NCBI GenBank assembly: GCA_963724695.1
Contig: CAVRVW010000003.1
Location: 124,001-188,000, forward strand
Length of the DNA stretch: 64,000 bases
Direction: 5' to 3'
Source of the DNA: CAVQFD01 sp963724695
GTDB taxonomy: Bacteria; Acidobacteriota; Vicinamibacteria; Vicinamibacterales; CAVVIG01
How positions within the stretch are numbered: position 1 is the first letter of the stretch; every line of letters starts with the position of its first letter. Below are positions 34,246 through 44,302 of the stretch, in pieces. The notes under the pieces were generated by a model. That model was given only the letters and a program-made list of their open reading frames with translations. It ran no database searches and was not told the origin of the DNA. The position numbers and the translations under genes were made by a program.

Positions 34246-36043
34246 CTATCTGCACCTGGACGGGCACCTGTCCCGGAACCTGCCAGCGCGGGTTCTTGCG
34301 GTCGACGAGATCCTCTTCGCGCAGGCGTCCGCCGCGGCGCCGGAACCAGTCGGCTGCGACGTCGCGCACCATCAAGCCCGTTTCCTCCACCGTCAGACCC
34401 TGCGGCGGCGTCACGGTCGCGAAAATCCCGTCGCCGCCCGTCGCCAGAAAGTCCGTCGTCACAACCGAGAGCTGATCGTTGTCCGCGACCTGACGTCCGT
34501 CGCGCCGGTGGAGGTCCACGCGAATCGCGCCCTCGGCACACGTCGCCCGCACTTGCAGTCCCGCGATGCCGGGCAGGTTGCGGTCCTGTTGCAGACGATC
34601 GACGAACATCCGTTTCACTGCGGCGCCGGTGAGGCCGAAGCTCACGATCATGTTGTCGAACGGGAAGGTTTCGAAGAGCCGCCCGTAGGTCAGCGGCCCT
34701 TCCGGAAGGGCGGCGCGCAGGCCGCCGAATGTGTTGTTGATCGCGAGCTCTGCACCTGGCACGGCCTGCAGCATGACGTCCGTGAACAGGTTGCCGAGCG
34801 GCGACTCGGGATCGGTGCCGATCTCGATGGCTGTCTCCAGCACGACGCCGAGCGGCGTCGCCTTGAGGTCGCGCACGCGGTCGAGCGTCGGCCCGAGGAT
34901 TGCGGCAACCGCTGGGTCTGGCGACACGGCGCGGCCCTCGTACTCGGCGGGCACGCGCGCCGGTCCGCCTGGGGCCGGCGCGTCGCAGGTGCGCGTCGCC
35001 GGATCCACCTCGGCGCACAGATCCTGCGGGGGAAAGATCCGCTTCCGTGTGATCCGCTTGCTCGCGCGATCGACCGTCAGGTCGACGCGTCCGAACGTCC
35101 GGCCGCCGGAGAACGACTCGATGATCGCGATGCCGTGCGCCTGGTGCGCCATGCCGGCGTGCGAGTGGCCGGCCACGATGACATCCACGAGCGAGCCGGG
35201 GAGGTCGCGGGCGACGTCGAGGATTTCACTGTCGGCCTCGCAGGACGAGAGGTCGGTCGGCCTGTCGAACGACTTGCACCGCCCGCCGGCGTGCGCCGTC
35301 ACGATCACCACGTCCGCACCCTGCGCGCGCAGAGCTTTTGCCTGTGCCGCGATGGCGGGCGCCAGCGGCGCGACGCTCAGGTCCTTGACGTTCGCGGACA
35401 GCGTGGCCGACAGCGCGCGCAGCGTCATCACGCCGACGATGCCGACTTTGAGTCCGGCGGCGTCGACCAGCACCGATGGCCTGACGTTCGGCCAGTTCAC
35501 CGGCTGCTTCGTCGCGGCATCGAGCAGGTTCGCCGCCAGCAACGGGAACCGCGCGTCGGCAGCGCGCGCCTTCAGCGCGCCCCTCGCATCGTCCGATGGA
35601 TCGCGGGGCATCACGGAGGCGCCGACTGGGCCGAAGTCGAACTCGTGGTTGCCGACCGCCGCGGCGGTGTACCCGAGCGCGTTGTACGCCGAGACGACGA
35701 CCGCGCCCTCGGTCAGGTTCGACTCGAGCGTGCCCTGGAACATGTCGCCGGCGTCGATGAGGAGCATGGCCCCGTCGCTGGCGCGGGCGGCCCGCAGGTT
35801 GCTGACATAGCCCCCGAGCAGTGCCAGCCCGCCACGTCCGTCGCGGGGCACGATGCCGCCGTGCAGGTCGTTGGTGCCAACGATGGAGAGAGTGATCGAC
35901 GGCGCGGGTGGGGGAGCCGTAGACCCTGCGGGTCCGGTCGCCGGACGACTGGGACTACAGCCCGCGAGGACAGCCAGCAGCGGCAGCGCCACCGCGATCG
36001 TTCGGGGGCGTCGACCGGCATGGCGTGCGAGCGTTGTAGACAT
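34181..36043 (-). CDS. 5'-nucleotidase / metallophosphatase lipoprotein
   Basis: UshA-type bifunctional nucleotidase of about 620 aa. I prefer the ATG at 36043, which gives a compact lipoprotein signal (RTIAVALPLLAVLAGCSPS, lipobox Cys at 29); ATG 36073 is possible. Metallophosphatase motifs: VGTNDLHGG, IDAGDMFQGT, AVGNHEFDFG, VTAHAGG, VAGHSHAG. The C-terminal nucleotidase domain includes GNLFTDVMLQAV, INNTFGGLRAALPEGPLTYG, LFETFPFDN and TTDFLATGGDG. Predicted to release phosphate from nucleotides outside the inner membrane. The tail after VQIGGQRTG is translated intergenic repeat (NREQGSGAQGSRLKA), so the original stop was probably earlier. Confidence 0.92.
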   Translation of the reverse strand: MSTTLARHAGRRPRTIAVALPLLAVLAGCSPSRPATGPAGSTAPPPAPSITLSIVGTNDLHGGIVPRDGRGGLALLGGYVSNLRAARASDGAMLLIDAGDMFQGTLESNLTEGAVVVSAYNALGYTAAAVGNHEFDFGPVGASVMPRDPSDDARGALKARAADARFPLLAANLLDAATKQPVNWPNVRPSVLVDAAGLKVGIVGVMTLRALSATLSANVKDLSVAPLAPAIAAQAKALRAQGADVVIVTAHAGGRCKSFDRPTDLSSCEADSEILDVARDLPGSLVDVIVAGHSHAGMAHQAHGIAIIESFSGGRTFGRVDLTVDRASKRITRKRIFPPQDLCAEVDPATRTCDAPAPGGPARVPAEYEGRAVSPDPAVAAILGPTLDRVRDLKATPLGVVLETAIEIGTDPESPLGNLFTDVMLQAVPGAELAINNTFGGLRAALPEGPLTYGRLFETFPFDNMIVSFGLTGAAVKRMFVDRLQQDRNLPGIAGLQVRATCAEGAIRVDLHRRDGRQVADNDQLSVVTTDFLATGGDGIFATVTPPQGLTVEETGLMVRDVAADWFRRRGGRLREEDLVDRKNPRWQVPGQVPVQVQIGGQRTGNREQGSGAQGSRLKA

Positions 36044-36239
36044 CAAGCGCATCGTCGACCGCTGAGACCTCATCGTACGTCAGGGCCGGTTCGACATTGG
36101 CGAAATACGGCCGGAAATCCTGCGTTTCGGTGAAGCGACGGTGCGAAACGCCCGGTCGATTCCCGTTGAACCGCCAACCGGAACTTTGCTACAACTTGCC
36201 CGATTGTCGCTGGGTCGGCCCGCAGTGCCAGGGGTGACG

Positions 36240-37100
36240 ATGGTCAGGCGCCTGTTAGCAGGAGTGTTGGTCGTTCTCGCAGCGGTGGCCGTCCCGCAGG
36301 CCGGGCAGACGCCGCAGCTGCCGCTGGCGCCGGGGCAGGACCGCGGCCGGACGGTCACGCCTGCCTTCGAGGGCTGGTACGAGAACCCCGACGGCACCTT
36401 CACGCTCTCCTTCGGCTACTACAACCGCAATCTCGACGAAGTCGTGGACATCCCGATTGGTCCGAACAATCGCGTCGAGCCGGGTGGACCCGATCAGGGA
36501 CAGCCCACGCGTTTTCTCACGCGCCGGCACTGGGGTGTGTTTACCGTCGTCGTCCCGAAGGACTTCGGCAAGAAGGAGCTGACCTGGACGCTCGTCACCC
36601 GCGGCCAGACGCTCACCATTCCAGCGAATCTCAGGCGCGAGTGGATGATCGACGCGATCAGCGGCGACGCGAACGGCAACAAGCCGCCCGTCGTCCGGTT
36701 GTCCGAGTCGGGTCCGACGGGTCAGGGACCGCGCGGCGTCACGGCGCCTCCGATGTCGGCGCGCGTGGGCGAGCCGCTGTCGATCACCGTGCTCGCGACC
36801 GACGATGGCGTGGGATCGAGGGTGCCGGCGGCGGCGACGCCACGGCGCGGCGGCGGCGAAGGGGAGCGCGAGAATCCCCCGCTCGGGTTGTCGTGGGTGC
36901 TCCACAGCGGCCCTGCCGACGTGGAGTTCAGCGACGCGAAACCGAAGCTCACTGGCCTCGATGTCAAGGCCACGACCACGGTGACGTTCAAGACGCCCGG
37001 GGCGTACGTCCTCCGGGTGCATGCGACCGATACGACGGGTGAGGATGGCAGCAACCAGTGCTGCTGGACGAATGGCTACGTGAAGGTTCAAGTCAAATAG
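36240..37100 (+). CDS. Secreted protein of unknown function (partner of the copper protein)
   Basis: Exported protein of 286 aa. I chose the ATG at 36240, which starts a signal peptide (VRRLLAGVLVVLAAVAVPQA); a longer frame from 36141 would add a poor N-terminus. The body is predicted beta-rich: FEGWYENPDGTFTLSFGYYN, NRNLDEVVDIPIGPNNRVEP, RRHWGVFTVVVPKDF, then an Ig-like C-terminal domain (PMSARVGEPLSITVLATDDG; TVTFKTPGAYVLRVHATDTT) ending with a CC pair (SNQCCWTNGYVKVQVK). I do not recognise a family name. It precedes the cytochrome c/monooxygenase-like gene by 13 bp, so the pair is co-transcribed. Confidence 0.75.
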   Translation: MVRRLLAGVLVVLAAVAVPQAGQTPQLPLAPGQDRGRTVTPAFEGWYENPDGTFTLSFGYYNRNLDEVVDIPIGPNNRVEPGGPDQGQPTRFLTRRHWGVFTVVVPKDFGKKELTWTLVTRGQTLTIPANLRREWMIDAISGDANGNKPPVVRLSESGPTGQGPRGVTAPPMSARVGEPLSITVLATDDGVGSRVPAAATPRRGGGEGERENPPLGLSWVLHSGPADVEFSDAKPKLTGLDVKATTTVTFKTPGAYVLRVHATDTTGEDGSNQCCWTNGYVKVQVK

Positions 37101-37113
37101 AAAGGACCGACTG

Positions 37114-38452
37114 ATGCAGGCGAGAACCGGACTTCTGGGAATCGCGGTGCTGGCGGCGTTTCCCGCGGCGGCCTGGGCGCAGGCGCCCCAGGCGCCCACC
37201 TTCACCAAGGATGTCGCGCCGATCATCCAGGCCAAGTGCGAAGTGTGCCACCGGCCCGGCTCGATGGCGCCGATGTCGCTCGTCACCTACCAGGACGCGC
37301 GGCCGTGGGCCCGGGCCATCAGGACGCAGGTCGCCTCGCGCACGATGCCGCCGTGGCACCTGGACAAGACCGTCGGCATCCAGCACTTCAAGAACGACCG
37401 GTCGCTGAGCGATCAGCAGATCGACACGATCGTGCGCTGGGTGGACGCCGGCGCGCCGCAGGGCGACCCGAAGGACATGCCGGCGGCGAAGGTCTGGCCG
37501 GAGGGCGATTCGTGGCAGCTCGCGGCGGAGTTCGGCCAGCCCGAGATCGTTCTGCGCACCGACCCGTACACGATGGACGCCAACACGCAGGACAAGTGGT
37601 GGCGCTCGCTCATGGAGACCGGGGTCACCGAGCCGCGCTGGATCCGCGCCATCGAGGTGAAGCCGTCGAAGAACGGGCCGCCGCATCGTGCACCACCTGA
37701 CCAGCCAGCTCGAACAGGACGAACCCGCGCTCATCGGCCTCGCGCCGACGCTTGATGCCGACAGCCAGAACCCCGGCGGGTTCATGGAGTGGGCCGTCGG
37801 TAAGGTCGGCGAGGTCTTCCCGCCCGACGGCGGCAAGCTCCTCCTCCCGGGCTCGAAGGTCCGCGCCAACGTCCACTACTTCGCGATCGGCGAGACCATC
37901 CCGAACGACGTCGTCGAGATGGGCATCTACCTCTATCCGAAGGGGCAGCAGCCGAAGTACCGCACCATCCTGCACAACTTCGGCGCGCAGGGTCCGCGCA
38001 ACCGCGTGGACATCGCGCCCAACGAGACGTCGACGATCCAGAACTTCCACGTGCTCAAGGCGCCGGCGCGCCTCGAGAACTTCCAGCCGCACATGCACAT
38101 GCGCGGCAAGGCCATGTCGATGGAAGCGATCTATCCCGACGGCAAGCGCGAGCTTCTGAGCTACGTCAACAACTTCCAGTACAAGTGGCACACCAACTAC
38201 ATCTACGACGATGATGCGGCGCCGATTCTGCCGAAGGGCACGGTGGTCGTGATCACGGCGTGGCACGACAACACGACCGCCAACAAGAACAACCCCGATC
38301 CGCGGCAGTGGGTCGGGTACGGCGATCGGACGATCGACGAGATGGGCCATGCCTGGGTGGACGTGACCTATCTGTCTCAGGAGGACTTCGACCGCATCAC
38401 CGCGGAGCGGAAGTCGAAGCAGACCCGCAACACGCAACAGCAACAGCAGTAG
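37114..38452 (+). CDS. Cytochrome c / copper type II monooxygenase-like protein (one frameshift)
   Basis: Periplasmic protein of about 445 aa. ATG at 37114 with AAAGGA eight bases upstream; signal peptide RTGLLGIAVLAAFPAAAWAQ. The N-terminal cytochrome c domain carries one heme site, KCEVCHRPGSMAPMS (about residue 43), with Met ligand candidates in MPPW. A C-terminal domain resembles copper type II ascorbate-dependent monooxygenases: VHHLTSQLE, then FQPHMHMRGKAMSMEAIY with the HxH/Met copper site and ITAWHDNTTANKNNPDPRQW. One extra base near 37685 divides them. Such heme-copper fusions are frequent in Acidobacteriota and Planctomycetota; the substrate is unknown. Confidence 0.85.
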
Positions 38453-38462
38453 CCTGCCGTTC

Positions 38463-38490
38463 GCCGGGCAGTCCTCTCGGACTGCCCGGC
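38463..38490 (+). terminator. Perfect 12-bp hairpin after the copper protein gene
   Basis: GCCGGGCAGTCC (38463-38474), loop TCTC, perfect complement 38479-38490, followed by TCTCCTTAG. It begins 11 bp after the stop codon of the copper protein gene. The trailing sequence is not a clean T-run, so it may be a Rho-independent terminator of weak type. Confidence 0.7.
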
Positions 38491-38624
38491 TCTCCTTAGT
38501 CTTGGCCTTTCCTTGGCGGCCAGGTCCTAGGCCCTGCCGGAACCCGCCGCGGTAAGATCGAAAAGCCAGCATATGGGCGAGCCGCTTGCCTCTCGTCGAC
38601 AGGGACCGTTCCTTGAACATTCGC

Positions 38625-39911
38625 ATGTCGAGACTCTTCCGCTTGACCGCCGACGCGTGGCGCCGCCGCAGCCGTCGTGGCCGCGATCCTCAGCTACCTC
38701 CCTGCCCCGGCGCTCGCGCAGACCGCCGACGTCCCCGAGGCGCAAGCCGCACCGGCGACGCGAGCGGAGGAGGACCGCGCCAGGCGAGAGGCCAAGGCGC
38801 TCCAGCTCGTTCCTGAACGGCGCGCGAAGATCGAAACCGTCCTCTACAAGATCGACGAGGACCTGATCCTCCAGCGCATCTTCAATCCGCCGCGCGGGTT
38901 TCACGCGAGGGTGGGCGGCATCGTCGAGGGCGCCGGGTTTGGCGTCGGGCCGGGCTACCAGTTCATCGGCGTGCCATTCGATTTCCGGACCTCGGCAGCC
39001 GCCTCGCTGAAGGGGTACTTCATCGCCGAGGGGTCGCTGCGCTTTCCGGGCACGCAAAGCGAGGATCTCTACACCTGGGCGAACGGCCCTTACGTGGAGG
39101 TGTACGCGCGGCGGCGCGACTCTCCCCAGGAGGACTTCTACGGCCTCGGGCCGGACAGCCTCGAGGACGACCAATCGAACTTCGCGCTGCGGGATACGTT
39201 CGTGCGCGTCACGCCAGCCGCCCGGCGGGGCTATCTGACCGCCGGCGTGAACCTGGGCTACCTCGATCCGTCGATCGGCAGCGGCACGGACACGAGCATG
39301 CCGTCGACTGACGAGATCTTCGGGCCGGACGAGGTCCCGGGCCTGGACGCCCAGCCGGCGTTCGGCGTGATCGAGCCCTTCGTGGAGTTCGCGACCCTCG
39401 ATCGGGCCATCGAGGATCGTGGCCGGCGGCCGGTATCGGGTGACGTTCACGCGATACGCGGATCGCGATCTGGACCAGTTCTCGTTCGACCAGTGGGACG
39501 TCGATCTCCGGCAGTACATCCCGTTCGTGCACGACACGCACACGCTCGCGCTCCGGGCGTGGGCATCGTCGAGCGACCCTTCGGACGGCGACAGCGTGCC
39601 GTTCTACCTCCAGCCCACTCTCGGAGGCTCGCGCTCGCTGCGCGGGTTCCGGACGTTCCGCTTCCGCGATCGCAGCGCGCTCCTGCTGCAGGCGGAGTAC
39701 CGGTGGCGCATCAACGAGTTCGTGACCGGCGCGCTCTTCTACGACACCGGTGCGGTCGCACCCGGAGCTCGAGGACATCGGACGGCTCGAGCGCGACTAC
39801 GGCTTCGGTCTGCGCGCCGGCAGCCGCTCGGCCGTGGCGGTCCGGGTCGACGTGGCCTTCGGCGGGCGCGAAGGCACCCGCTTTCTCGTGAGGTTCGACG
39901 ATGTGTTCTGA
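38625..39911 (+). pseudogene. Omp85/surface-antigen type outer membrane barrel, three frame breaks
   Basis: Outer-membrane barrel protein of about 427 aa after correction. Start ATG 38625 (MSRLFRLTADA), then after an extra base near 38659 the signal peptide core AAAVVAAILSYLPAPALAQ; a GTG at 38677 is the alternative start without that break. The barrel shows Omp85-like repeats: RGFHARVGGIVEGAGFGVGP, GSLRFPGTQSEDLYTWANGP, EDFYGLGPDSLEDDQSNF, the marker GGSRSLRGFRTFRFRDRSAL, LLQAEYRWRINEFVTGALFY, and an aromatic end (TRFLVRFDDVF). Further breaks near 39417 and 39763. There is no POTRA region, so it is a TamA/BamA barrel without the usual N-terminal domains. The following gene starts one base after its stop. 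Confidence 0.75.
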
Positions 39912-39912
39912 G

Positions 39913-41585
39913 ATGTTGAGGTTCGTGGCGGCCGTCGCGTGCGTTGTCGCGGCCGCCACCGGGGTGGGCGCCGGCGCGGCGGGCCAGGCGGCCCGGGCTG
40001 GCGCGTGCGGTTCTTCCCTGACGATCCGATTTCGCGCGATGACGACACGGCGATCGATGCGAGCGGCATCAAGGAGCTCGAGCTCTCGGAGTCGTACGAC
40101 TTCCTGATCAACACGTTCGCGCCGCAAGGCGACCGCGAGCCGATCCGCGCCGTCAACGTGAACACGCTGGACGAGGTGCCGGACTCGAGCTGGTTCACCA
40201 ACCGCATCGGCGTCCGCGATCTGCCGATCGCGGAGATCGCCCGGGGACCGAACAAGTTCGAGCGCCTCGACGCCGTGGACTGGGTCGTGGTGGCCGGCAA
40301 GAGCCCAGGCGGTTTCCACCCGGGCTTCGTGGCGGAACACCCGGGCGACCCGGGCCAGGTGTATCAGCTCGAAATCGATCCGGTCGATCACCCGCAGCTG
40401 GCCACTGGCGCCGAGCTGATTGGCACGCTGGTGTACCACGCGCTCGGGTATCACGTCGAGGACGTCTACGCGATCAGGGTGGATCCGGCCAGGATCACGA
40501 TCTCCGACAAGGCGACCATCCGCGACGCCTCAGGGCGGCGCCGCTTCAACCGGCGCGACCTCGAAGCGGTTCTGCGCCTGGCGGCGCGCGACCGTGATGG
40601 GCGCGTGTACATGTCGGCCACGCGCTTCCACGAGGGCGAGCCCGTCGGGAACTTCCAGTACCACGGCACCCGGAGCGACGACCCGAACGACATCCACCCG
40701 CACGAGCACCGCCGCGAGTTGCGGGCGAACCGTGTGTTCTGCCGCCTGGCTGGCGCACGACGACTCGCGGGCCATCAACACCCTGGACCTCCTGGTTGCG
40801 GCGAACGGGCGCAAGCACGTCCGCCACTACATGTACGACTTCGGCGCCACGCTGGGCAGCGCGACCCGGTTCGCCGAGCCGCCGACCGGCAACCACGAGA
40901 CCTACCTCGATAAGGACGCGAGCCTCGCAGCCCTGGCGAGCGTCGGCCTCGCCATCCCGCGCTATCTCCGCGTGCCCCGCGCCGATGGACCGCCCTCGGC
41001 GGGTGCGTTCGACAGCACGTCGTTCGATCCGGTGCGATGGAAGGCGAACTACCCGAACCCTGCGTTCGCCAACATGCGTCCTGACGATGCGTTCTGGGGG
41101 GCGCGGCTGGTGGCACGGTTCTCCGACGAGGCGATTCGCGCGATCGTCGATCAGGTCCGGTTCGACGATCCGCCTGGCGGCCGAGCACATCACCCGTGTG
41201 CTGATCGAGCGTCGCGACGCCATCGCACGGGTCTGGCTGAATGGCGTGAACCCCGTCGTGGATCCGCGCCTCGCGGCCGACGGCACGCTGACGTTCGCGA
41301 ACGCGGCGGTCGCGGCGGGCGCCGCCACGCCCGGAAGCGGCTACACCGTGAGCTGGTCGAGATTCGACAACGGCTCGGGAAAGGCCGAGGCCGTGGGCGA
41401 CGAGATGCAGGTGACGCGGGGAGCGCGCGGCCGCGCCGTCCGGGCTGCTCGCCGATGCGGCGTTCGTGATGGCCACGATCCGCGGCGAGCATCCCGATCA
41501 TCCTGGCTGGCGCCAGCCGGTTCAGGTGTACTTTCGCCGCGCGGCAGCGGGCTGGGAGACCGTCGGAATCGTCCGCCAGCCCTGA
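39913..41585 (+). pseudogene. Large exported protein of unknown function, four frame breaks
   Basis: Exported protein of about 556 aa after correction; family not recognised. ATG at 39913, just after the barrel gene's stop, opens a signal peptide (LRFVAAVACVVAAATGVGAG). Well-conserved-looking parts: DEVPDSSWFTNRIGVRDLP, PGQVYQLEIDPVDHPQLATG, AELIGTLVYHALGYHVEDVY, HHEHRRELRANRVF (read NDIHPHEHRRELRANRV), DDSRAINTLDLLVAANGRKH, VRHYMYDFGATLGSATRFAE, MRPDDAFWGARLVARFSDEA. The frame breaks near 40005, 40743, 41170 and 41440. The His/Asp-rich middle (RHYMYDFGATLG) recalls kinase-like or phosphotransferase cores such as CotH, but this is a weak impression. Probably surface-associated with the barrel protein. 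Confidence 0.6.
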
Positions 41586-41624
41586 GGTCGGGGAGCGCGG
41601 AGTCCGTCTGCTCCGAAGAAGAAT

Positions 41625-41680
41625 CGGTCTTCTTCGTGTTTTCGTGTCTTCGTGGCCCTGACTTTTTCGTGGTCTTGTCT
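41625..41680. repeat. TTCGTGTTTTCGTGTCTTCGTGG intergenic motif
   Basis: AT-richer run TCTTCGTGTTTTCGTGTC and a partial second copy (TTTTTCGTGGTCTTG). Its reverse complement appears at 61935-61977 (AAAACACGGCCACGAAAACACG). Located between convergent genes. Confidence 0.65.
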
Positions 41681-42817
41681 ATCGTCGTACGACCAGGCGC
41701 AAGTCGGTGACGTGGCCATCCTGGACGGCGACCTTCACCTGCGAGGCGTTGTCGGAACGGTACGACGTGGTGACGCCGTTTCTCGTCTCGACCATCGTTG
41801 CGCTGCTGACTCCGCCGGACGCGCCTCCGGACGCTACTGGACGACCAGGATGTGGCGCCGACACCACCAGCCGCCGCCCTGGGTGACGATGGGCACGGAC
41901 GCGTTGGCCACGTACGCGCCATTCGCCACGTTCACGATCCGGAATCTGCCTTCGCGGTCCGCGCGCGCCCTGGGTCCGGGTCCGAACGAAGCGGGCGCCA
42001 GCGGCCGGGTCGGGCATCAGCATCACCATCGCTTCGGGGACAGGCGCGCCCGTCTCGTCGACGACGACGCCGGTGATTTGGAAGACGGGGACCATCACCT
42101 CGCTGAAGACGATGCCTTCCACCGTTTGCCCGGGCCCGAGCGGGATGCCGTGCGCGCTTGCCTGATCCGCCGTGCCCGGGTAGTAGGTGGCGGCCGGGGC
42201 CGTGTCGCGCGCCGTGGGGCTCGCGCCGCTGGGCCATAGACGCCCGGCTCCATGCGTGGGACCGACTGCACGACATACTCGCCAGCGGGCAGGCTGTGCA
42301 GGCGGAACTCGCCCAGGTCGTTGGTCTGCGCGCCGCTGCCTGCCGGCATCAGCGTAGGCCCCCGGCCGCGGCCAACAGAGTTCATCCTTCTCATCGCCAT
42401 GACCCTGGCGTCGACCAGCGGTTGGCCCGCGGGGTTCATCAGGCGGCCGGCGATGACGCCGCCGCGTTCGAGCAGCACGTCCGGCGCGTTCTGCGCCTGG
42501 CCTGCGGCGGCCTGGACGAATGGCGGCGGGGAAGTCGGGACGCCCGGAAGCGCGTAGCCCGCCCGCTGCACCCTGATGCTGTAGCGCCCCGGGGCAAGGT
42601 TCGCGAAGCGGTAGACCCCGCTCGCGTCCGTCTCGGCGGTCAGTGGCGCGAACGGTCCGGTCGGGGGCCGTCCCACGAGCATCACCGACACCTGCGCGCC
42701 GGCGACGGGCTCCTTGGTGTCGGCTGCCAGCACCCGGCCGACGATGGCGGCGTCGTTTTGAGCGAAGGCTGTCTGTGAGCCGAGCAGCAGGGCGAGACTG
42801 AGGGCAAGCAGGCGCAT
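41679..42817 (-). pseudogene. Secreted carboxypeptidase-regulatory-like domain protein, about three frame breaks
   Basis: Exported protein of about 375 aa with several carboxypeptidase-regulatory-like (CarboxypepD_reg) beta-sandwich repeats. ATG at 42817; signal peptide RLLALSLALLLGSQTAFAQ. Repeats: IVGRVLAADTKEPVAGAQVS with GVYRFANLAPGRYSIRVQRA; VIAGRLMNPAGQPLVDARVM with LGEFRLHSLPAGEYVVQSV; ITGVVVDETGAPVPEAMVML. Breaks near 42232, 41965 and about 41860. The C-terminus is VKVAVQDGHVTDLRLVVRR. There is no barrel domain, so it is a stand-alone secreted adhesion or transport-associated module, common in Acidobacteriota. Confidence 0.75.
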
Positions 42818-43269
42818 GTCAGACCCTCCGGAAGGGTGGAGGCTCCTCAATTCTCTCACGCTAGAAGAGGGGGTCACCGGGCATTTCCGAGGCCTGCCGA
42901 ATCCAGCTCGCCATGAGCTTCTCGTCGAGCTCGTCGCCCTCATGGATGTCCACGTAGCGGACGTCTTTGTGCTTGGACTCGCCGGGCGGGACAGGACGCA
43001 GCGACGTGCCGCGGAGGAACGCGACTTTTATGTACTTCGTGAAGCAATGAAAGTCGAGGAACCAGCCCCGGCCTTCGATGCCGTAGAAGGGCGAGTTCCA
43101 CCGCACGGCCTTGCGCACGTGGGGCACCGTGCGCACGATGAGCGCGTCGAGGCGGCGCCCGGCGTCGCGTTTCCAGCCCGGCATGGCCGCGATGTAGGCC
43201 TGCACGGGGGCGTCGCCGTCGGCCTTTGCGATCTGGGGGTTGCCGCCTGAGAGGAGGGCCGGCTTCCGC

Positions 43270-43692
<423 letters not shown>

Positions 43693-43817
43693 GCCCTCAT
43701 TTTAGCCAGGGCAGCGCGGAAGGCGATGCCCACCAGCCACTGTTCTGCGGGCACAGCGGGACGGCTTTATCTGATTGCCAATCACATCGGCTCCGAAGCT
43801 GATACCTTGTCCCCGGA

Positions 43818-44295
43818 ATGAACTGTCCCCGCTACGTCCGTTCGTTAGCGCGTATCTGGGGACACCCGGACGTGTCGAGGCTTCGAGTTCGGTTCAATCC
43901 GCGCCTGAGATCCACCGTTGCCAGACTCCTTGTTCGCGACAGCGTCGTCGAGTTCAACCTGAAGCGTCGCTCGCCTCGGCGCCCGAGACCGTCGAGAAGT
44001 GATTTGCCACGAGGCGGCTCACTTTGTGGTGTGGCGGAGGCACGGCCGATCAGCGCGACCACACGGGCCGGAGTGGGCGGCTCTGGTCAAGTTGGCAGGG
44101 TTCGAGCCGAAGGCCGCCCGCGTGCGCTGCGGACTGCCGAGGCGACGTCCGGTGGTGACGTCTGCGTTCCGGCACATCTGTCCCGTGTGTCACTTCTCGA
44201 AGCGCGCAGCTCGACGAATGCCGCGATGGCGGTGCCCGGAATGCCGGGCGATAGGACTGGACGGATTTCTCAGAATCGAACGGGTTTCTCGATAA
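43818..44295 (+). CDS. SprT-like zinc metalloprotease domain protein (two frame breaks)
   Basis: SprT-like protein of about 159 aa. ATG at 43818 (MNCPRYVRSLARIWGHPDVS), RLRVRFNPRLRSTVARLLVR, then, after two missing bases (near 43962 and 43999), EASLASAPETVEK and the protease motif VICHEAAHFVVW (HExxH) with a third ligand in ARPHGPEWAALVKLAG. A C-terminal zinc ribbon follows: HICPVCHFSKRAARRMPRWR with CPEC. SprT/Spartan-like proteases degrade DNA-protein crosslinks in eukaryotes; bacterial members are poorly known. It starts the accessory block and is followed 7 bp later by the HIT-helicase gene, suggesting a common transcript. Confidence 0.82.
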
Positions 44296-44302
44296 GGTGC
44301 CC

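Noticed and set aside
43700..43830. Left attachment-site copy of the tRNA-Pro 3' end
   Set aside because: I compared the tRNA 3' sequence with the left border of the accessory block by eye and found no repeat longer than chance.
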